Assembly: GCF_018499875.1 (NCBI RefSeq) | Contig: NZ_JAHBAY010000012.1 | Span: forward strand, 186,001 to 250,000 | DNA length: 64,000 bases | Direction of reading: 5' to 3' | Source of the DNA: Kineosporia corallincola | GTDB lineage: Bacteria > Actinomycetota > Actinomycetes > Actinomycetales > Kineosporiaceae | Shown here: positions 26,765-34,811 of the stretch, in pieces | Position numbering within the stretch: position 1 is the first letter of the stretch | How the letters are laid out: every line of letters begins with the position of its first letter | Notes under the pieces: generated by a model | Told to the model about the DNA's origin: nothing | Database searches by the model: none | The model's input: only the letters and a program-made list of their open reading frames with translations | Translations under genes and position numbers: made by a program

Positions 26765-26875
26765 TCAGTAGACGCCGCACATCCCGTCGATGGAGACCTC
26801 TTCGACCAGCAGTTCCTCGACGGCGTCGGTGCCTGCGGTCTCGACGGCGTCCTGGGGAGCGTTCGTGTTGTCCAT
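26765..26875 (-). CDS. mftA: Mycofactocin precursor peptide MftA
   Basis: 36 aa. The ORF begins MDNTNAPQDAVETAG and ends EEVSIDGMCGVY. The C-terminal IDGMCGVY is the hallmark of MftA, with the final Val-Tyr becoming the cofactor. The acidic leader with ELLVEEV is the part bound by MftB. The ATG is 32 bp into the transcript if the promoter at 26917-26945 is right. A purine-poor spacer with GGAAGAGAGG (26883-26892) upstream serves as ribosome site. Confidence 0.96.
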   Translation of the reverse strand: MDNTNAPQDAVETAGTDAVEELLVEEVSIDGMCGVY

Positions 26876-26916
26876 CGAAACAACCTCTCTTCCACGGTGA
26901 ACAGCGTTGCGGGGAG

Positions 26917-26945
26917 TTTATGACACTCCGTGTCGTAAGCGTCAA
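26917..26945 (-). promoter_or_regulatory. Predicted mftA promoter
   Basis: On the minus strand TTGACG (26945-26940) and CATAAA (26922-26917) are separated by 17 bp. The spacer and the start of the -10 are occupied by a palindrome, a normal repressor arrangement. Confidence 0.6.
26918..26938. promoter_or_regulatory. Palindromic operator before mftA (MftR site candidate)
   Basis: TTATGACAC-TCC-GTGTCGTAA: 9-bp arms, 8 of 9 matching, 3-bp spacer. The core TGACACTCCGTGTC corresponds to TGACACTACGTGCC between the mftD genes. It lies inside the predicted mftA promoter and 170 bp from the mftR start. Confidence 0.78.
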
Positions 26946-27107
26946 GAGTGGTCATCGGCACGTCGCCGGACGGAACTGATCGGCCGATGAGGGGTGAACG
27001 GCGAGTACCGGCCGGGAATCTCCGGCGGTGCCGGACGTGAGCACACCGGTGGTTGAATGACCCCGGCATGCCGGTCCGGCGTGCCCGGACCAGGGAAGGG
27101 CTCGGCG

Positions 27108-27767
27108 ATGACGGCGGGGTCAGCAGAACCGGCGACCCCGGGAGCCCGGGGCGGGCGCAAGGCCGCCCCGCGCGGCGAGAACCGCAGCGGACGGCCCCGC
27201 GCGACCAGCCGGCGCACGCTGGAGCGCATCGCCCTGGAGCTGTTCTCCGAGCAGGGCTTCGAGGCCACCACGGTGGAGCAGATCGCCGACCGGGCCGGGG
27301 TCAGCCGCCGCACCTTCTTCCGCTACTTCGACACCAAGGCCGACGTGCTCTGGTCGGAGTTCGACGCCGAGGTGGAGACGCTGCACGAGCTGCTCGCCCA
27401 GGCCCCGGCCGACCAGCCGCTCACCGAGGCGATCCGGCAGGCCGTGCTGACCGCCAACCACTACGGGGTGGACGACATCGCCGGCCTGCACACCCGGATG
27501 TCGGTGGTGGCCCACGTCCCGGCCCTGAACGCCGCCTCCACCGCGCACTACGACAACTGGGCCGGTGCCCTGGCCGAGTTCGCCGCGCGCCGCCTGGGCC
27601 TGCGCCCCGACGACCTGATCCCCCAGGCGATCGGGTTCAGCGCCCTGGGGGTCTGCCGGGCCGCGTTCGACCAGTGGGTGGCCCGGCGCGACGGCGACCT
27701 GATCAGCTACCTCGACATCGCGCTCAGCGCCTGGAAGACCGGGTTCAGCGGGTTCGAGGAGCGATAG
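27108..27767 (+). CDS. mftR: Mycofactocin-system TetR-family regulator MftR
   Basis: 219 aa. The TetR helix-turn-helix reads TTVEQIADRAGVSRRTFFRYFDTKADVLW. The C-terminal ligand domain carries WTR-like MSVVAHVPALNAASTAHYDNW. It is divergent from mftABC, as is usual for mftR. The start chosen has GGGAAGGG 8-15 bp upstream; an in-frame ATG 17 codons earlier (27057) has no ribosome site. It probably represses mftA and the mftD pair and responds to a small effector; in mycobacteria long-chain acyl-CoA has been reported for MftR. Confidence 0.87.
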   Translation: MTAGSAEPATPGARGGRKAAPRGENRSGRPRATSRRTLERIALELFSEQGFEATTVEQIADRAGVSRRTFFRYFDTKADVLWSEFDAEVETLHELLAQAPADQPLTEAIRQAVLTANHYGVDDIAGLHTRMSVVAHVPALNAASTAHYDNWAGALAEFAARRLGLRPDDLIPQAIGFSALGVCRAAFDQWVARRDGDLISYLDIALSAWKTGFSGFEER

Positions 27768-28056
27768 GAACCAGCACCGCACCCTCACAGGCCGGCCAGA
27801 TCCGGCGATGAGCGCGCGTCCAGGATCCGGTTCTTAACTGTGCCAGGCGCCGGGATGTACTCATGCATACGGCGCGACACCCAATCCATACGGTGGGTGA
27901 CCAGATCCACGCGGAGGGTGAAATCCGGCGTGCGTTTCGCCGGAACCGTCGTAAGTTGACCCAAAATCAGAGTCAAGAGAGGTGTAACGCTTCCACTGCC
28001 CACAGCGATGGAAGCGGGCGACGGTCCCCTCTGCATGCAGCGCGAAGGGTTCATTC
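27768..28056. other. Intergenic region before the Cys-cluster gene
   Basis: 289 bp with no convincing gene. I see two small inverted repeats: CACCCA/TGGGTG with a 10-nt loop near 27880, and TTGAC/GTCAA around 27956-27976. The TTGACC could be a -35 element for the downstream genes, but no clear -10 follows at the right distance. Confidence 0.4.
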
Positions 28057-28425
28057 ATGTCACTGGCCATGCCCTATCCGGCTCGACGACGCGCCACAGC
28101 CAAGAATCAGTCCAGCACCTCGCCGGCCGGCGTTCCGGCCACCCTCCCGGACGGCGGTTCCACCGGCGCCCTGCCCGCCGACCTGTCCGTCGAACTGCCC
28201 ACCGAACAGGTCTGGCACGTCGGCCTGTCGCTGCCCGGGATGTTCCCGTTCCGGGAGGCCAGCTGCGCGTGCACCAAGGCGGCCTGCGGCCTGGTCGTCC
28301 CCGACCCGTCCGTGGACTGTCCCCTGCACACCCAGAACGCCCGCTTCCTCCAGGTGCACTCCTCGGCCGACTGCGACTTCCCGCGCACCGGCTGGCGACG
28401 GCGTCGCCGCCCGCACCGGCCCTGA
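28057..28425 (+). CDS. Small Cys-cluster protein, function unknown
   Basis: 122 aa. Cys70, Cys72, Cys77, Cys88 and His91 (CACTKAACGLV then DCPLH) look like a small zinc-binding site. A further Cys106 follows, and the tail RRRRRPHRP is strongly basic. The first 50 residues are low-complexity. The Cys layout faintly recalls the Cys-rich segment of prophage-type primase-polymerase proteins, but this is not enough for a call. The start has CGAAGGG upstream. It lies 63 bp before the condensin-like operon and in the same direction; a link is possible but unproven. Confidence 0.6.
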   Translation: MSLAMPYPARRRATAKNQSSTSPAGVPATLPDGGSTGALPADLSVELPTEQVWHVGLSLPGMFPFREASCACTKAACGLVVPDPSVDCPLHTQNARFLQVHSSADCDFPRTGWRRRRRPHRP

Positions 28426-28488
28426 GCCCCGGGAACGTCCCGCCGCTCGTTTTTAGGGATGCGCTGCCACCTGCCTTAAGGTCGCCAG

Positions 28489-29733
28489 GTGACTGACGGC
28501 CCGACCACGCTCTCCCTGGAGGACCTCGCCCCCGAGGCCGGTGTTCTGCGGATCTACCGCCAGGTCTTCGCCGTCCTCGCCCGCGAGCACGGCGCCATGA
28601 TCGGCGACGTGGACCTGCTCGACATCGACGAGGCGATCCTCGGGGCGTTCGCCGACGCGGGCAACGAGGGCCTGACCCTGGAGACGGCCGTCGCTGCCTG
28701 CCGCCGCTACGACACCGCCACGGTGCAGCGCCGGTTCGAGGTGCTGCGCGGCTACGGGGCGATCACCCGGGTCGTCGACCATCCGGGCGAGCGCTTCCAC
28801 CGGGCCGCCTTCGCGCCCTACGTCATGCTGCTGTTCCTGCGCCGCCTGGCCTCGGCCGGCGGGCAGGGTGAACTGCACCAGCTGCTGGCCCTGGAGGGCA
28901 TGAGCATCCGGGCCGCCGGCGCCACCGCCGACGACGGCCGGGGCTCGGTCGGCCGCCTCACCCGGGTGTTCCGGCTGATGGCCAACCAGCTCGCCAGCCT
29001 GACCACCACCAGCCCGGTGGAGGAGCTGCGCGAGCACGCCGAGCTGCTGTGGGGCAACCGGGCGCTGATCTCCCAGGCCGAGGAGGTGCACGCGCAGGCC
29101 CTGGGCCGCTGGCCCGAGCTGGACCGGGACTGCGCCGCGCTGCGCACCGCCCTGGCCGCCTACGCCGACGCCAGCGAGTCCGCCGCGGCCCGGCTGATCG
29201 AGCAGGCCGGTTCCACCCGGGCGCTCGGGCTGCTGCCGGTGGAGACCTGGCGCAGCTTCGCCCGCACCGCCGACGCCGAAACGCTCGCCGGGGTGCTGGA
29301 CGGCCAGGTGTTCGACGCCGTCGCGCCCTGGTTCTCGCCGCAGGCCATGGCCTTCGCCGTGGAGAACGCGCAGACCTCCGGCCCGGTGCGGATGCCCCCG
29401 CCGCGGCCGACCGGCGACAGCGACGCGCCCACCGACCGGCCGGTGTCGGCGGACAGCGACCTGACCGAGTTCACCGACCAGGTGCTCGCCCGGCGTGAGC
29501 GGGTCGGGGTGTCCGCGTTGCTCGACGACGCCGACGACTGGATGGAGGGACGCCGCATCCTGTCGATGCTGGTCGCGGCCCACCACTCCCCCGAGGTGGA
29601 CGCGGAGCTGACCTGGGCCGACGGGTTCCGGGTGGATCCGGAGGCGGCGGTGCCGTGGGTGTCGGGCGGCATGTTCGGCCGCACCGCCCGCCCGCAGGGA
29701 ACCCCGGCGGCAGCCGCGGAGGCCGGTGCGTGA
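28489..29733 (+). CDS. Condensin-like operon gene 1 (MukF/JetA-like kleisin candidate)
   Basis: 414 aa, mainly helical. The N-terminal 110 residues look like a winged-helix region (LETAVAACRRYDTATVQRRFEVLRGYGAITRV). Long helices follow, then an acidic linker (about 295-330) and a small C-terminal domain. This is the layout of a kleisin subunit. No enzyme motif. Its position as first of four overlapping genes before an SMC-like ATPase is that of JetA/MksF. Sequence identity to known kleisins cannot be judged here. The GTG start has AAGG eight bases upstream and lies in a CACCTG/CAGGTG inverted repeat. Confidence 0.6.
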   Translation: MTDGPTTLSLEDLAPEAGVLRIYRQVFAVLAREHGAMIGDVDLLDIDEAILGAFADAGNEGLTLETAVAACRRYDTATVQRRFEVLRGYGAITRVVDHPGERFHRAAFAPYVMLLFLRRLASAGGQGELHQLLALEGMSIRAAGATADDGRGSVGRLTRVFRLMANQLASLTTTSPVEELREHAELLWGNRALISQAEEVHAQALGRWPELDRDCAALRTALAAYADASESAAARLIEQAGSTRALGLLPVETWRSFARTADAETLAGVLDGQVFDAVAPWFSPQAMAFAVENAQTSGPVRMPPPRPTGDSDAPTDRPVSADSDLTEFTDQVLARRERVGVSALLDDADDWMEGRRILSMLVAAHHSPEVDAELTWADGFRVDPEAAVPWVSGGMFGRTARPQGTPAAAAEAGA

Positions 29734-30326
29734 ACAGCTCGGACACCGCCCTGTGGTGGGCGCGCGCCCGCATGCTCGGGCCCGCCCGGCACGAGATCGG
29801 CACCCCCGCGCCCGACGGCTTCCTGCGCCTGCTGGAACCGGAGTGGTCCGACGGCCGCGGCCAGGTCTGGCTGCTGCCCGCGCACCCGGGCACGGCCGGG
29901 CCCTGGGTGCTCGACGAGATGGGGCTGAACGGGCCCACGGTGGAGCAGCCGAACGACACCGCGCGCATGCTGGCCGCCGTCGTCCGTTGTTGCTGGGCCG
30001 ACGTCGACGGGCCGATCTGGCCCGGCCGGGACGCCGACTGGGACGCCGTGATGTCGGTGTACCGCACCTTCGGCGACCGGGAGGAATCGGTACTGCACCG
30101 GGCCGCGACCGGTGCGGTGCGGCGTCTGCACAGCGGTGGCTGGGTGCTGTGGGACGAGTCCCGCAAGGTCGTGCGCCTCGGCCCGCGCTGCGGCACCTGG
30201 GCCGGCCCCGACCTGACCGTGCTGCGCGAACTGTGGCGCGGCATCCAGGCGCCCGAGGAACCGGACGAGGCCCCCGAGGAACCGGACGAGGCCCTCGACG
30301 AACCTGACGAGGAGGGTGTCGAATGA
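29730..30326 (+). CDS. Condensin-like operon gene 2, 198 aa
   Basis: The GTG start overlaps the preceding stop (GTGA). Residues 1-175 look globular, with Trp-rich segments (WWARARML, GGWVLWDESRKVV), possibly a winged-helix fold. The C-terminus is an acidic Pro/Glu/Asp repeat (APEEPDEAPEEPDEALDEPDEE). No catalytic motif. In a MukE/JetB-type operon this would be one of the small winged-helix subunits. Function is inferred from context only. Confidence 0.55.
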   Translation: MNSSDTALWWARARMLGPARHEIGTPAPDGFLRLLEPEWSDGRGQVWLLPAHPGTAGPWVLDEMGLNGPTVEQPNDTARMLAAVVRCCWADVDGPIWPGRDADWDAVMSVYRTFGDREESVLHRAATGAVRRLHSGGWVLWDESRKVVRLGPRCGTWAGPDLTVLRELWRGIQAPEEPDEAPEEPDEALDEPDEEGVE

Positions 30327-31078
30327 CCGATCCGAGCGGGCCGATCGAGACCCACCCGGTGTTCACGGCGGCAGTGGCGGACCTGTCCGAGAAGCACCGC
30401 GACGAGGTGCTGGCCGCCTTCGCCGCGGTCGAGCACAGCTGGCAGCCGCTGCACGAGTCGCAGATCCTGGCCCTGCGCGACGCCACCCTGCGCCGGGCCC
30501 TGGCCCAGATGCTGCACCCGCTGGGCCGCACCCTGGTCAAGGTCGGCCCGAACCTGTGGACGTCCGGCTACCGCGACGACGTGGCCCGCGAGCTGTCCGC
30601 CGAGATGCTCGAGTCGCTGCCGCTGGTCGACCGGGCGGTGTTCGTGCTGATCCTGATCCACTCGGTGGCGATCCCGCGCAGCCAGGGCCTGATCGACCTG
30701 GACACCTGGATCTCCAGCCGGCCCACCTCCCAGGAGGAGCTGAACCGCTACTCCAAGCTGCCGCGCACCGCGGTGCGCACGGCGCTGGCCCGGCTGCGGG
30801 CCGCGGGGCTGGTGCAGATCGCCCCGGACCGCCGGCCCCACCAGGTGAAATCGTCCGGCAGCGGCCAGAACCAGGGCGCGTCCTACCTGCCCGGGCCGCA
30901 GCTGGCCCGGCTCACGCCGGCCGCCCGCCGGCGGCTCCAGGAGGAGCTGATCCTCGCGGCCGGCGCGGACACCCCGCTGGCGGCGGCGATCCGCGCCCGG
31001 CGGTCCCGGCCCGACGGGAACGACGCCCCGGCCGCCGACCCCTCGACCGAAAACCTTGAGCACCAGGAGAATGTGTGA
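30323..31078 (+). CDS. Condensin-like operon gene 3 (MukE/JetB-like winged-helix candidate)
   Basis: 251 aa. The start overlaps gene 2 as ATGA. The region about 110-170 (FVLILIHSVAIPRSQGLIDLDTW, then SKLPRTAVRTALARLRAAGLVQIAPD) reads as a winged helix. A Ser/Gly/Gln linker and LTPAARRRLQEELILAAG follow. The tail is low-complexity. It is probably the small accessory subunit that binds the kleisin, by analogy with MukE or JetB. There is no nuclease or Toprim motif, so it is not JetD. Confidence 0.57.
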   Translation: MTDPSGPIETHPVFTAAVADLSEKHRDEVLAAFAAVEHSWQPLHESQILALRDATLRRALAQMLHPLGRTLVKVGPNLWTSGYRDDVARELSAEMLESLPLVDRAVFVLILIHSVAIPRSQGLIDLDTWISSRPTSQEELNRYSKLPRTAVRTALARLRAAGLVQIAPDRRPHQVKSSGSGQNQGASYLPGPQLARLTPAARRRLQEELILAAGADTPLAAAIRARRSRPDGNDAPAADPSTENLEHQENV

Positions 31079-34000
31079 GCACGGCGCCGATGATCGACCG
31101 CAACGACCCGCACGACATCGTCGGGCCGCGGGTGCTGGTCGGCGTGCAGATGGTCGACATCTCCCGGCTGTCGGCGCATCCCGTGCCGCTGACCAACGGC
31201 GGGCTGATCACCGTGGCCGGTCAGGGCCCGAAAGACTCGAACGGCGCCGGGAAATCGTCGTTCATCGCGGCGCTGTCGCTGCTGCACGCCGACGAGCAGT
31301 GGCGGCTGGCCGGTGGCGCGCCGGGCTCGGCCGAGCTGCTGTTCACCGCGGAACTGGCCGCGCAGGAGGCCCGTTGGGCGAACGCCGACCACGGCTTCGT
31401 GATCGGGGTGTTCGCCGACCCGGCGGCGCGGACGGTCGAGGAGCTGGAGGCGGGCGCCCTCACGGTCTGGCTGCGGATCAACCGCAAGTCGCCCTATCTG
31501 AGCCTGCGCTGGAAGAACGGCCTGCACGTGCCCTACGGCGCGAACGACGCCGAGCGCGCGGCCGGGGTGACCGAGCTGTGGAACCGGCTGCCGAACTCCA
31601 ACGGGCGCGACGACTTCCACGCCGGGCGGCTGGCCAAGGTGCTGTACGGCGGCCAGGTGCGCTGTGTCTCGTTCCTGTCCACCAGCGTCCGGGCCTCGCC
31701 GGCCGCGAACCTGCTGGCGCAGCCGCTGAACGAGCTGTCGCCGTGGCGGATGTTCGACGCCGTGGCCACGCTGACCGGGCTGGACCGCGAGCTGGAGCAG
31801 GAGCAGGCGCTGCGCTCGGGCGAGCACGCCCGGCGGGTCGACGTCGCCGAGGCGGAGCACGACCTGGCCACCTGGGCCCGCGAGATGGAGGGCGTGGAGG
31901 CCGGGATCAGGCGCCGTGACGTGGCCCGCGAGGTGCTCGGCCAGGCCCGCCAGGCCTGGCACTCGCGCTGTGCGCGGCACGTGGTGGACGGCCTGGAGCG
32001 GCTGGAGGAACTGCGCCGCAACCTGGGTGACGTGCGTGGCGGGCAGGCCGAGGCGCGCGAGCGGCTGGCCGAGAACGAGGCCCGGATGGAGGAACTCGGC
32101 AACGACGACGGTCTCCAGGAGACGTTCCGGCAGACCGAGCGGCTGCGCAACGAGCTGCGGGAGCGGCGCAACAACGCCGACACCCAGGCCCGGATGAACC
32201 TGCGTCAGGTGGAGGAGCTGGGCGCGCGGCTGCGTGACCTGAAGGAGGCCGCGCGCGCGGCGGACGGCCGGGACACGACCCGGGCCCGCGAGGAGGTGGC
32301 CGCGGCGCAGGAGGCGCTGGAGGCGGTGATCTCGCGCCGGGGTGCGGCGGAGGACGCGGTCGCCGCGGCGGCGAAGCAGATCAAGGCCGCGCAGGCCGGT
32401 GACGACGTGGCCGCGCGGGAGCTGAAACTGCTTCAGCGGGCCGGCATTCCGGCGGCCAGCGTGGTGGACGTGCTGGAGCTGTCGGAGGATGAGCGGGCGG
32501 TCTGGGAGCCGCGGCTGGCGCCGTACCGGCACGCGGTGACGGTGGCCGCCGAGCACGAGGACCCGGCCCGGGAGGCCCTGGCCGACGAGCCCGGGGCGAT
32601 GCTGGTGCTGGCCGACGGGCAGCCCGCCGGGGGCCTGCCGCGCAGCACGAGCGACGAGTTCGGCCTCAGCACCTTTCTGAAAGCTCTGGCCGGGCGCGCC
32701 GGTTCGTACGATCAAATGGTGGACGACGCGGCCGGCGTGATCGTCGTCGCCGGCTTCGAGCGGCCCCTGACCGGCCGGGACGCCCGGGTGCGGGCGGCCC
32801 ACGAGCAGCACGCGCTGGCCGTGGAGCAGCTCGACCGGCTCGGCACGGCGCTGGACAAGGCCCGGGGCAAGCTGGTGACGGCGACGTCCCGGCTGGAGGG
32901 GGCCAAGGCCGCCCAGCGGGTGGAGGACGCCGAGGTCGAGATCGAGCGGTTGCGGGAGCAGGCGGGTGAGCTCCAGGAGAACCTGGAGGACCTGATCGGC
33001 CCGCTGGAGGACGCCGAGGCCGCGCACACCCGCGCCGCCGTGGACCGGCAGACCCGGCTGGACAAGATCAACACGCTGCGCGGCGAGGTGACCCGCAGCC
33101 AGGCCGAGGTGCGGCAGGCCGAGGAGATCGCCGAGAAGCTGGAGGAGGAGCTGCGGGCCGTCGACGTGGACGCCCGCGCGGTGGCCTGGGGCGCCACCTC
33201 CGGCTCGGCACAGACCCACCTGCTGAGCCTGCCCGACGACGAGCAGAAGCGCCGCACCACCGACTGGAACAACCTGGTGGCCAACCATCTTCGTGACGTG
33301 CTGCGGCGGTGCTTCCCCGACGGCACCGCGGCCCAGGAGTACCCGGCGGAACTGCGGGAGCTGGTGTTCGAGCAGCGCTGGCCGCACGTCACGCTGGAGG
33401 CCCAGGTGCCGCTGGTCCCCGACCTGACCCGGGCGCTGCGCACCCACCTCGACGTGACGGCGCAGCAGGACGCGCACGACCAGGCGATGATCGACCAGCA
33501 GCGGGCCCAGCGCCGCGCCGACCTGGAGGCCGCCCGCTCCGGCCTGGCCGAGTCCGAGCAGACCACCAGGGCGCACCGGTCGGTGCTGGCGCAGGGCATC
33601 AAGGCCAAGCTGAAGCTGGTGGCCGACGAGTTCGACCGGCTGGACCGGGAGTACGGCGGTTACGGCGCCGGGCTGGACTACCCGGAGCCGGAGCCGCCGA
33701 CCGAGCCGGACAAGCCGTGGCGCTGGAGCCTGACGCCGCGCTGGCGGCGGGCCGAGAACCAGCGGATGTCGAGCTACAACCTGCGGGCCAACACCGCGCA
33801 GATGGACGAGAAGGCGGTCAAGCTGGTCTGCGCCGCCGCCCTGGCCGGCGGCAACGACCGGCCGTTGCTGCTGATCCTCGACGAGCTCGGCCGCAACCTG
33901 GGCAAGCAGCACCGCCGGGAGGCCGTGGCGCTGTTCGAGCGGATCGGCCACGACCGCAACATCACGGTGATCGGCGCTCTCCAGGACGACATGGAGCGGT

Positions 34001-34197
34001 ACGCGATCGAGGCGTCCAACCTGTACATCAAGCTGCGCCGCTCGTCCGACGCGGTGGCCTACAACGACCCGCCGATCGTGCTCGGCGACGACGCCAACCG
34101 GTCCCGGGTGGAGCTGCTGCGCGAGTGGATGAGCGCCTACCGGCCGGCCTCGCGGACGATCGACGTGCGTGAGGACGAGCTGGATCTGACCGTCTAG
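31075..34197 (+). CDS. SMC/MukB-like ATPase of a condensin-like operon
   Basis: 1040 aa. Walker A GPKDSNGAGKSS ends near residue 62. Long coiled coils at about 240-440 and 560-730 flank a hinge-like globular part (about 445-550, AGIPAASVVDVLELSEDE to VIVVAGFERPL). The C-terminal head has Walker B LLLILDELGRN near 935, followed by the D-loop region; the switch position reads IGALQDD with Gln rather than His. This is the architecture of MukB, MksB or JetC. The start overlaps gene 3 (GTGTGA). The 3' end shares CTAG with the converging ABC gene. Confidence 0.8.
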   Translation: MSTAPMIDRNDPHDIVGPRVLVGVQMVDISRLSAHPVPLTNGGLITVAGQGPKDSNGAGKSSFIAALSLLHADEQWRLAGGAPGSAELLFTAELAAQEARWANADHGFVIGVFADPAARTVEELEAGALTVWLRINRKSPYLSLRWKNGLHVPYGANDAERAAGVTELWNRLPNSNGRDDFHAGRLAKVLYGGQVRCVSFLSTSVRASPAANLLAQPLNELSPWRMFDAVATLTGLDRELEQEQALRSGEHARRVDVAEAEHDLATWAREMEGVEAGIRRRDVAREVLGQARQAWHSRCARHVVDGLERLEELRRNLGDVRGGQAEARERLAENEARMEELGNDDGLQETFRQTERLRNELRERRNNADTQARMNLRQVEELGARLRDLKEAARAADGRDTTRAREEVAAAQEALEAVISRRGAAEDAVAAAAKQIKAAQAGDDVAARELKLLQRAGIPAASVVDVLELSEDERAVWEPRLAPYRHAVTVAAEHEDPAREALADEPGAMLVLADGQPAGGLPRSTSDEFGLSTFLKALAGRAGSYDQMVDDAAGVIVVAGFERPLTGRDARVRAAHEQHALAVEQLDRLGTALDKARGKLVTATSRLEGAKAAQRVEDAEVEIERLREQAGELQENLEDLIGPLEDAEAAHTRAAVDRQTRLDKINTLRGEVTRSQAEVRQAEEIAEKLEEELRAVDVDARAVAWGATSGSAQTHLLSLPDDEQKRRTTDWNNLVANHLRDVLRRCFPDGTAAQEYPAELRELVFEQRWPHVTLEAQVPLVPDLTRALRTHLDVTAQQDAHDQAMIDQQRAQRRADLEAARSGLAESEQTTRAHRSVLAQGIKAKLKLVADEFDRLDREYGGYGAGLDYPEPEPPTEPDKPWRWSLTPRWRRAENQRMSSYNLRANTAQMDEKAVKLVCAAALAGGNDRPLLLILDELGRNLGKQHRREAVALFERIGHDRNITVIGALQDDMERYAIEASNLYIKLRRSSDAVAYNDPPIVLGDDANRSRVELLREWMSAYRPASRTIDVREDELDLTV

Positions 34198-34811
34198 GAA
34201 CCGGTTCCGAGCGGCAGGGTGAGGCCGGCGTGGGCCAGCACCCGGGGGTCGTGGGTGGAGGTGACCACCAGCGTCCCCTGGGCCACGACCGCCAGCACGG
34301 CGTCGATCACCCGGCGGGCGTTGTCGTCGTCCTGGTGGGCCGTCGGCTCGTCGAGCACCACCAGCGGCGAGCGCAGCAGCAGGGCCCTGGCCACGGCGAC
34401 GCGTTGCTGCTCACCGATCGAGCCCTGCCCGGCCGGCCGGTTCGCGAGGGCCGGAACCCCCAGCCGTTCCAGCATTTCCGCAGCGGCGGCCGGTTGCGCC
34501 GGCTGCCCCGCGGCGAGGGCGGGCAGCACCAGGTTCTCCACGCCGGTGAGCTCGCCGAGCAGGGCCAGCCGTTGCGGCACGGCGGCAATGCGGGACCAGT
34601 CGGCGAGGTCGGCGGTGGGGATGCCGCCGAGGGTCACGCTGCCGCGGTCCGGCCGCTCGAACCCGGCGATCAGGTGGCACAGCGTGGACTTGCCCGAGCC
34701 GGAGTGACCGGTGAGCCCGACCAGCATGCCCGGGCCGGCGGTGAGGTGGACGTTGTCGAGGACGCCGTGGGTGACGTTCGTGACGACGAGGGAATCGTGG
34801 CCGGCGCTCAT
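34194..34811 (-). CDS. ABC transporter ATP-binding protein (short)
   Basis: 205 aa. Walker A GHSGSGKS is standard. The signature is GSIGEQQR, a degenerate LSGGQ, and Walker B is LVVLDEPTAHQDDD. It is LolD/MacB-like in size, so it probably energises the FtsX-type permease of the same operon together with the other ATPase. Its start overlaps the upstream ATPase stop as TCATGA. Confidence 0.87.
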   Translation of the reverse strand: MSAGHDSLVVTNVTHGVLDNVHLTAGPGMLVGLTGHSGSGKSTLCHLIAGFERPDRGSVTLGGIPTADLADWSRIAAVPQRLALLGELTGVENLVLPALAAGQPAQPAAAAEMLERLGVPALANRPAGQGSIGEQQRVAVARALLLRSPLVVLDEPTAHQDDDNARRVIDAVLAVVAQGTLVVTSTHDPRVLAHAGLTLPLGTGS

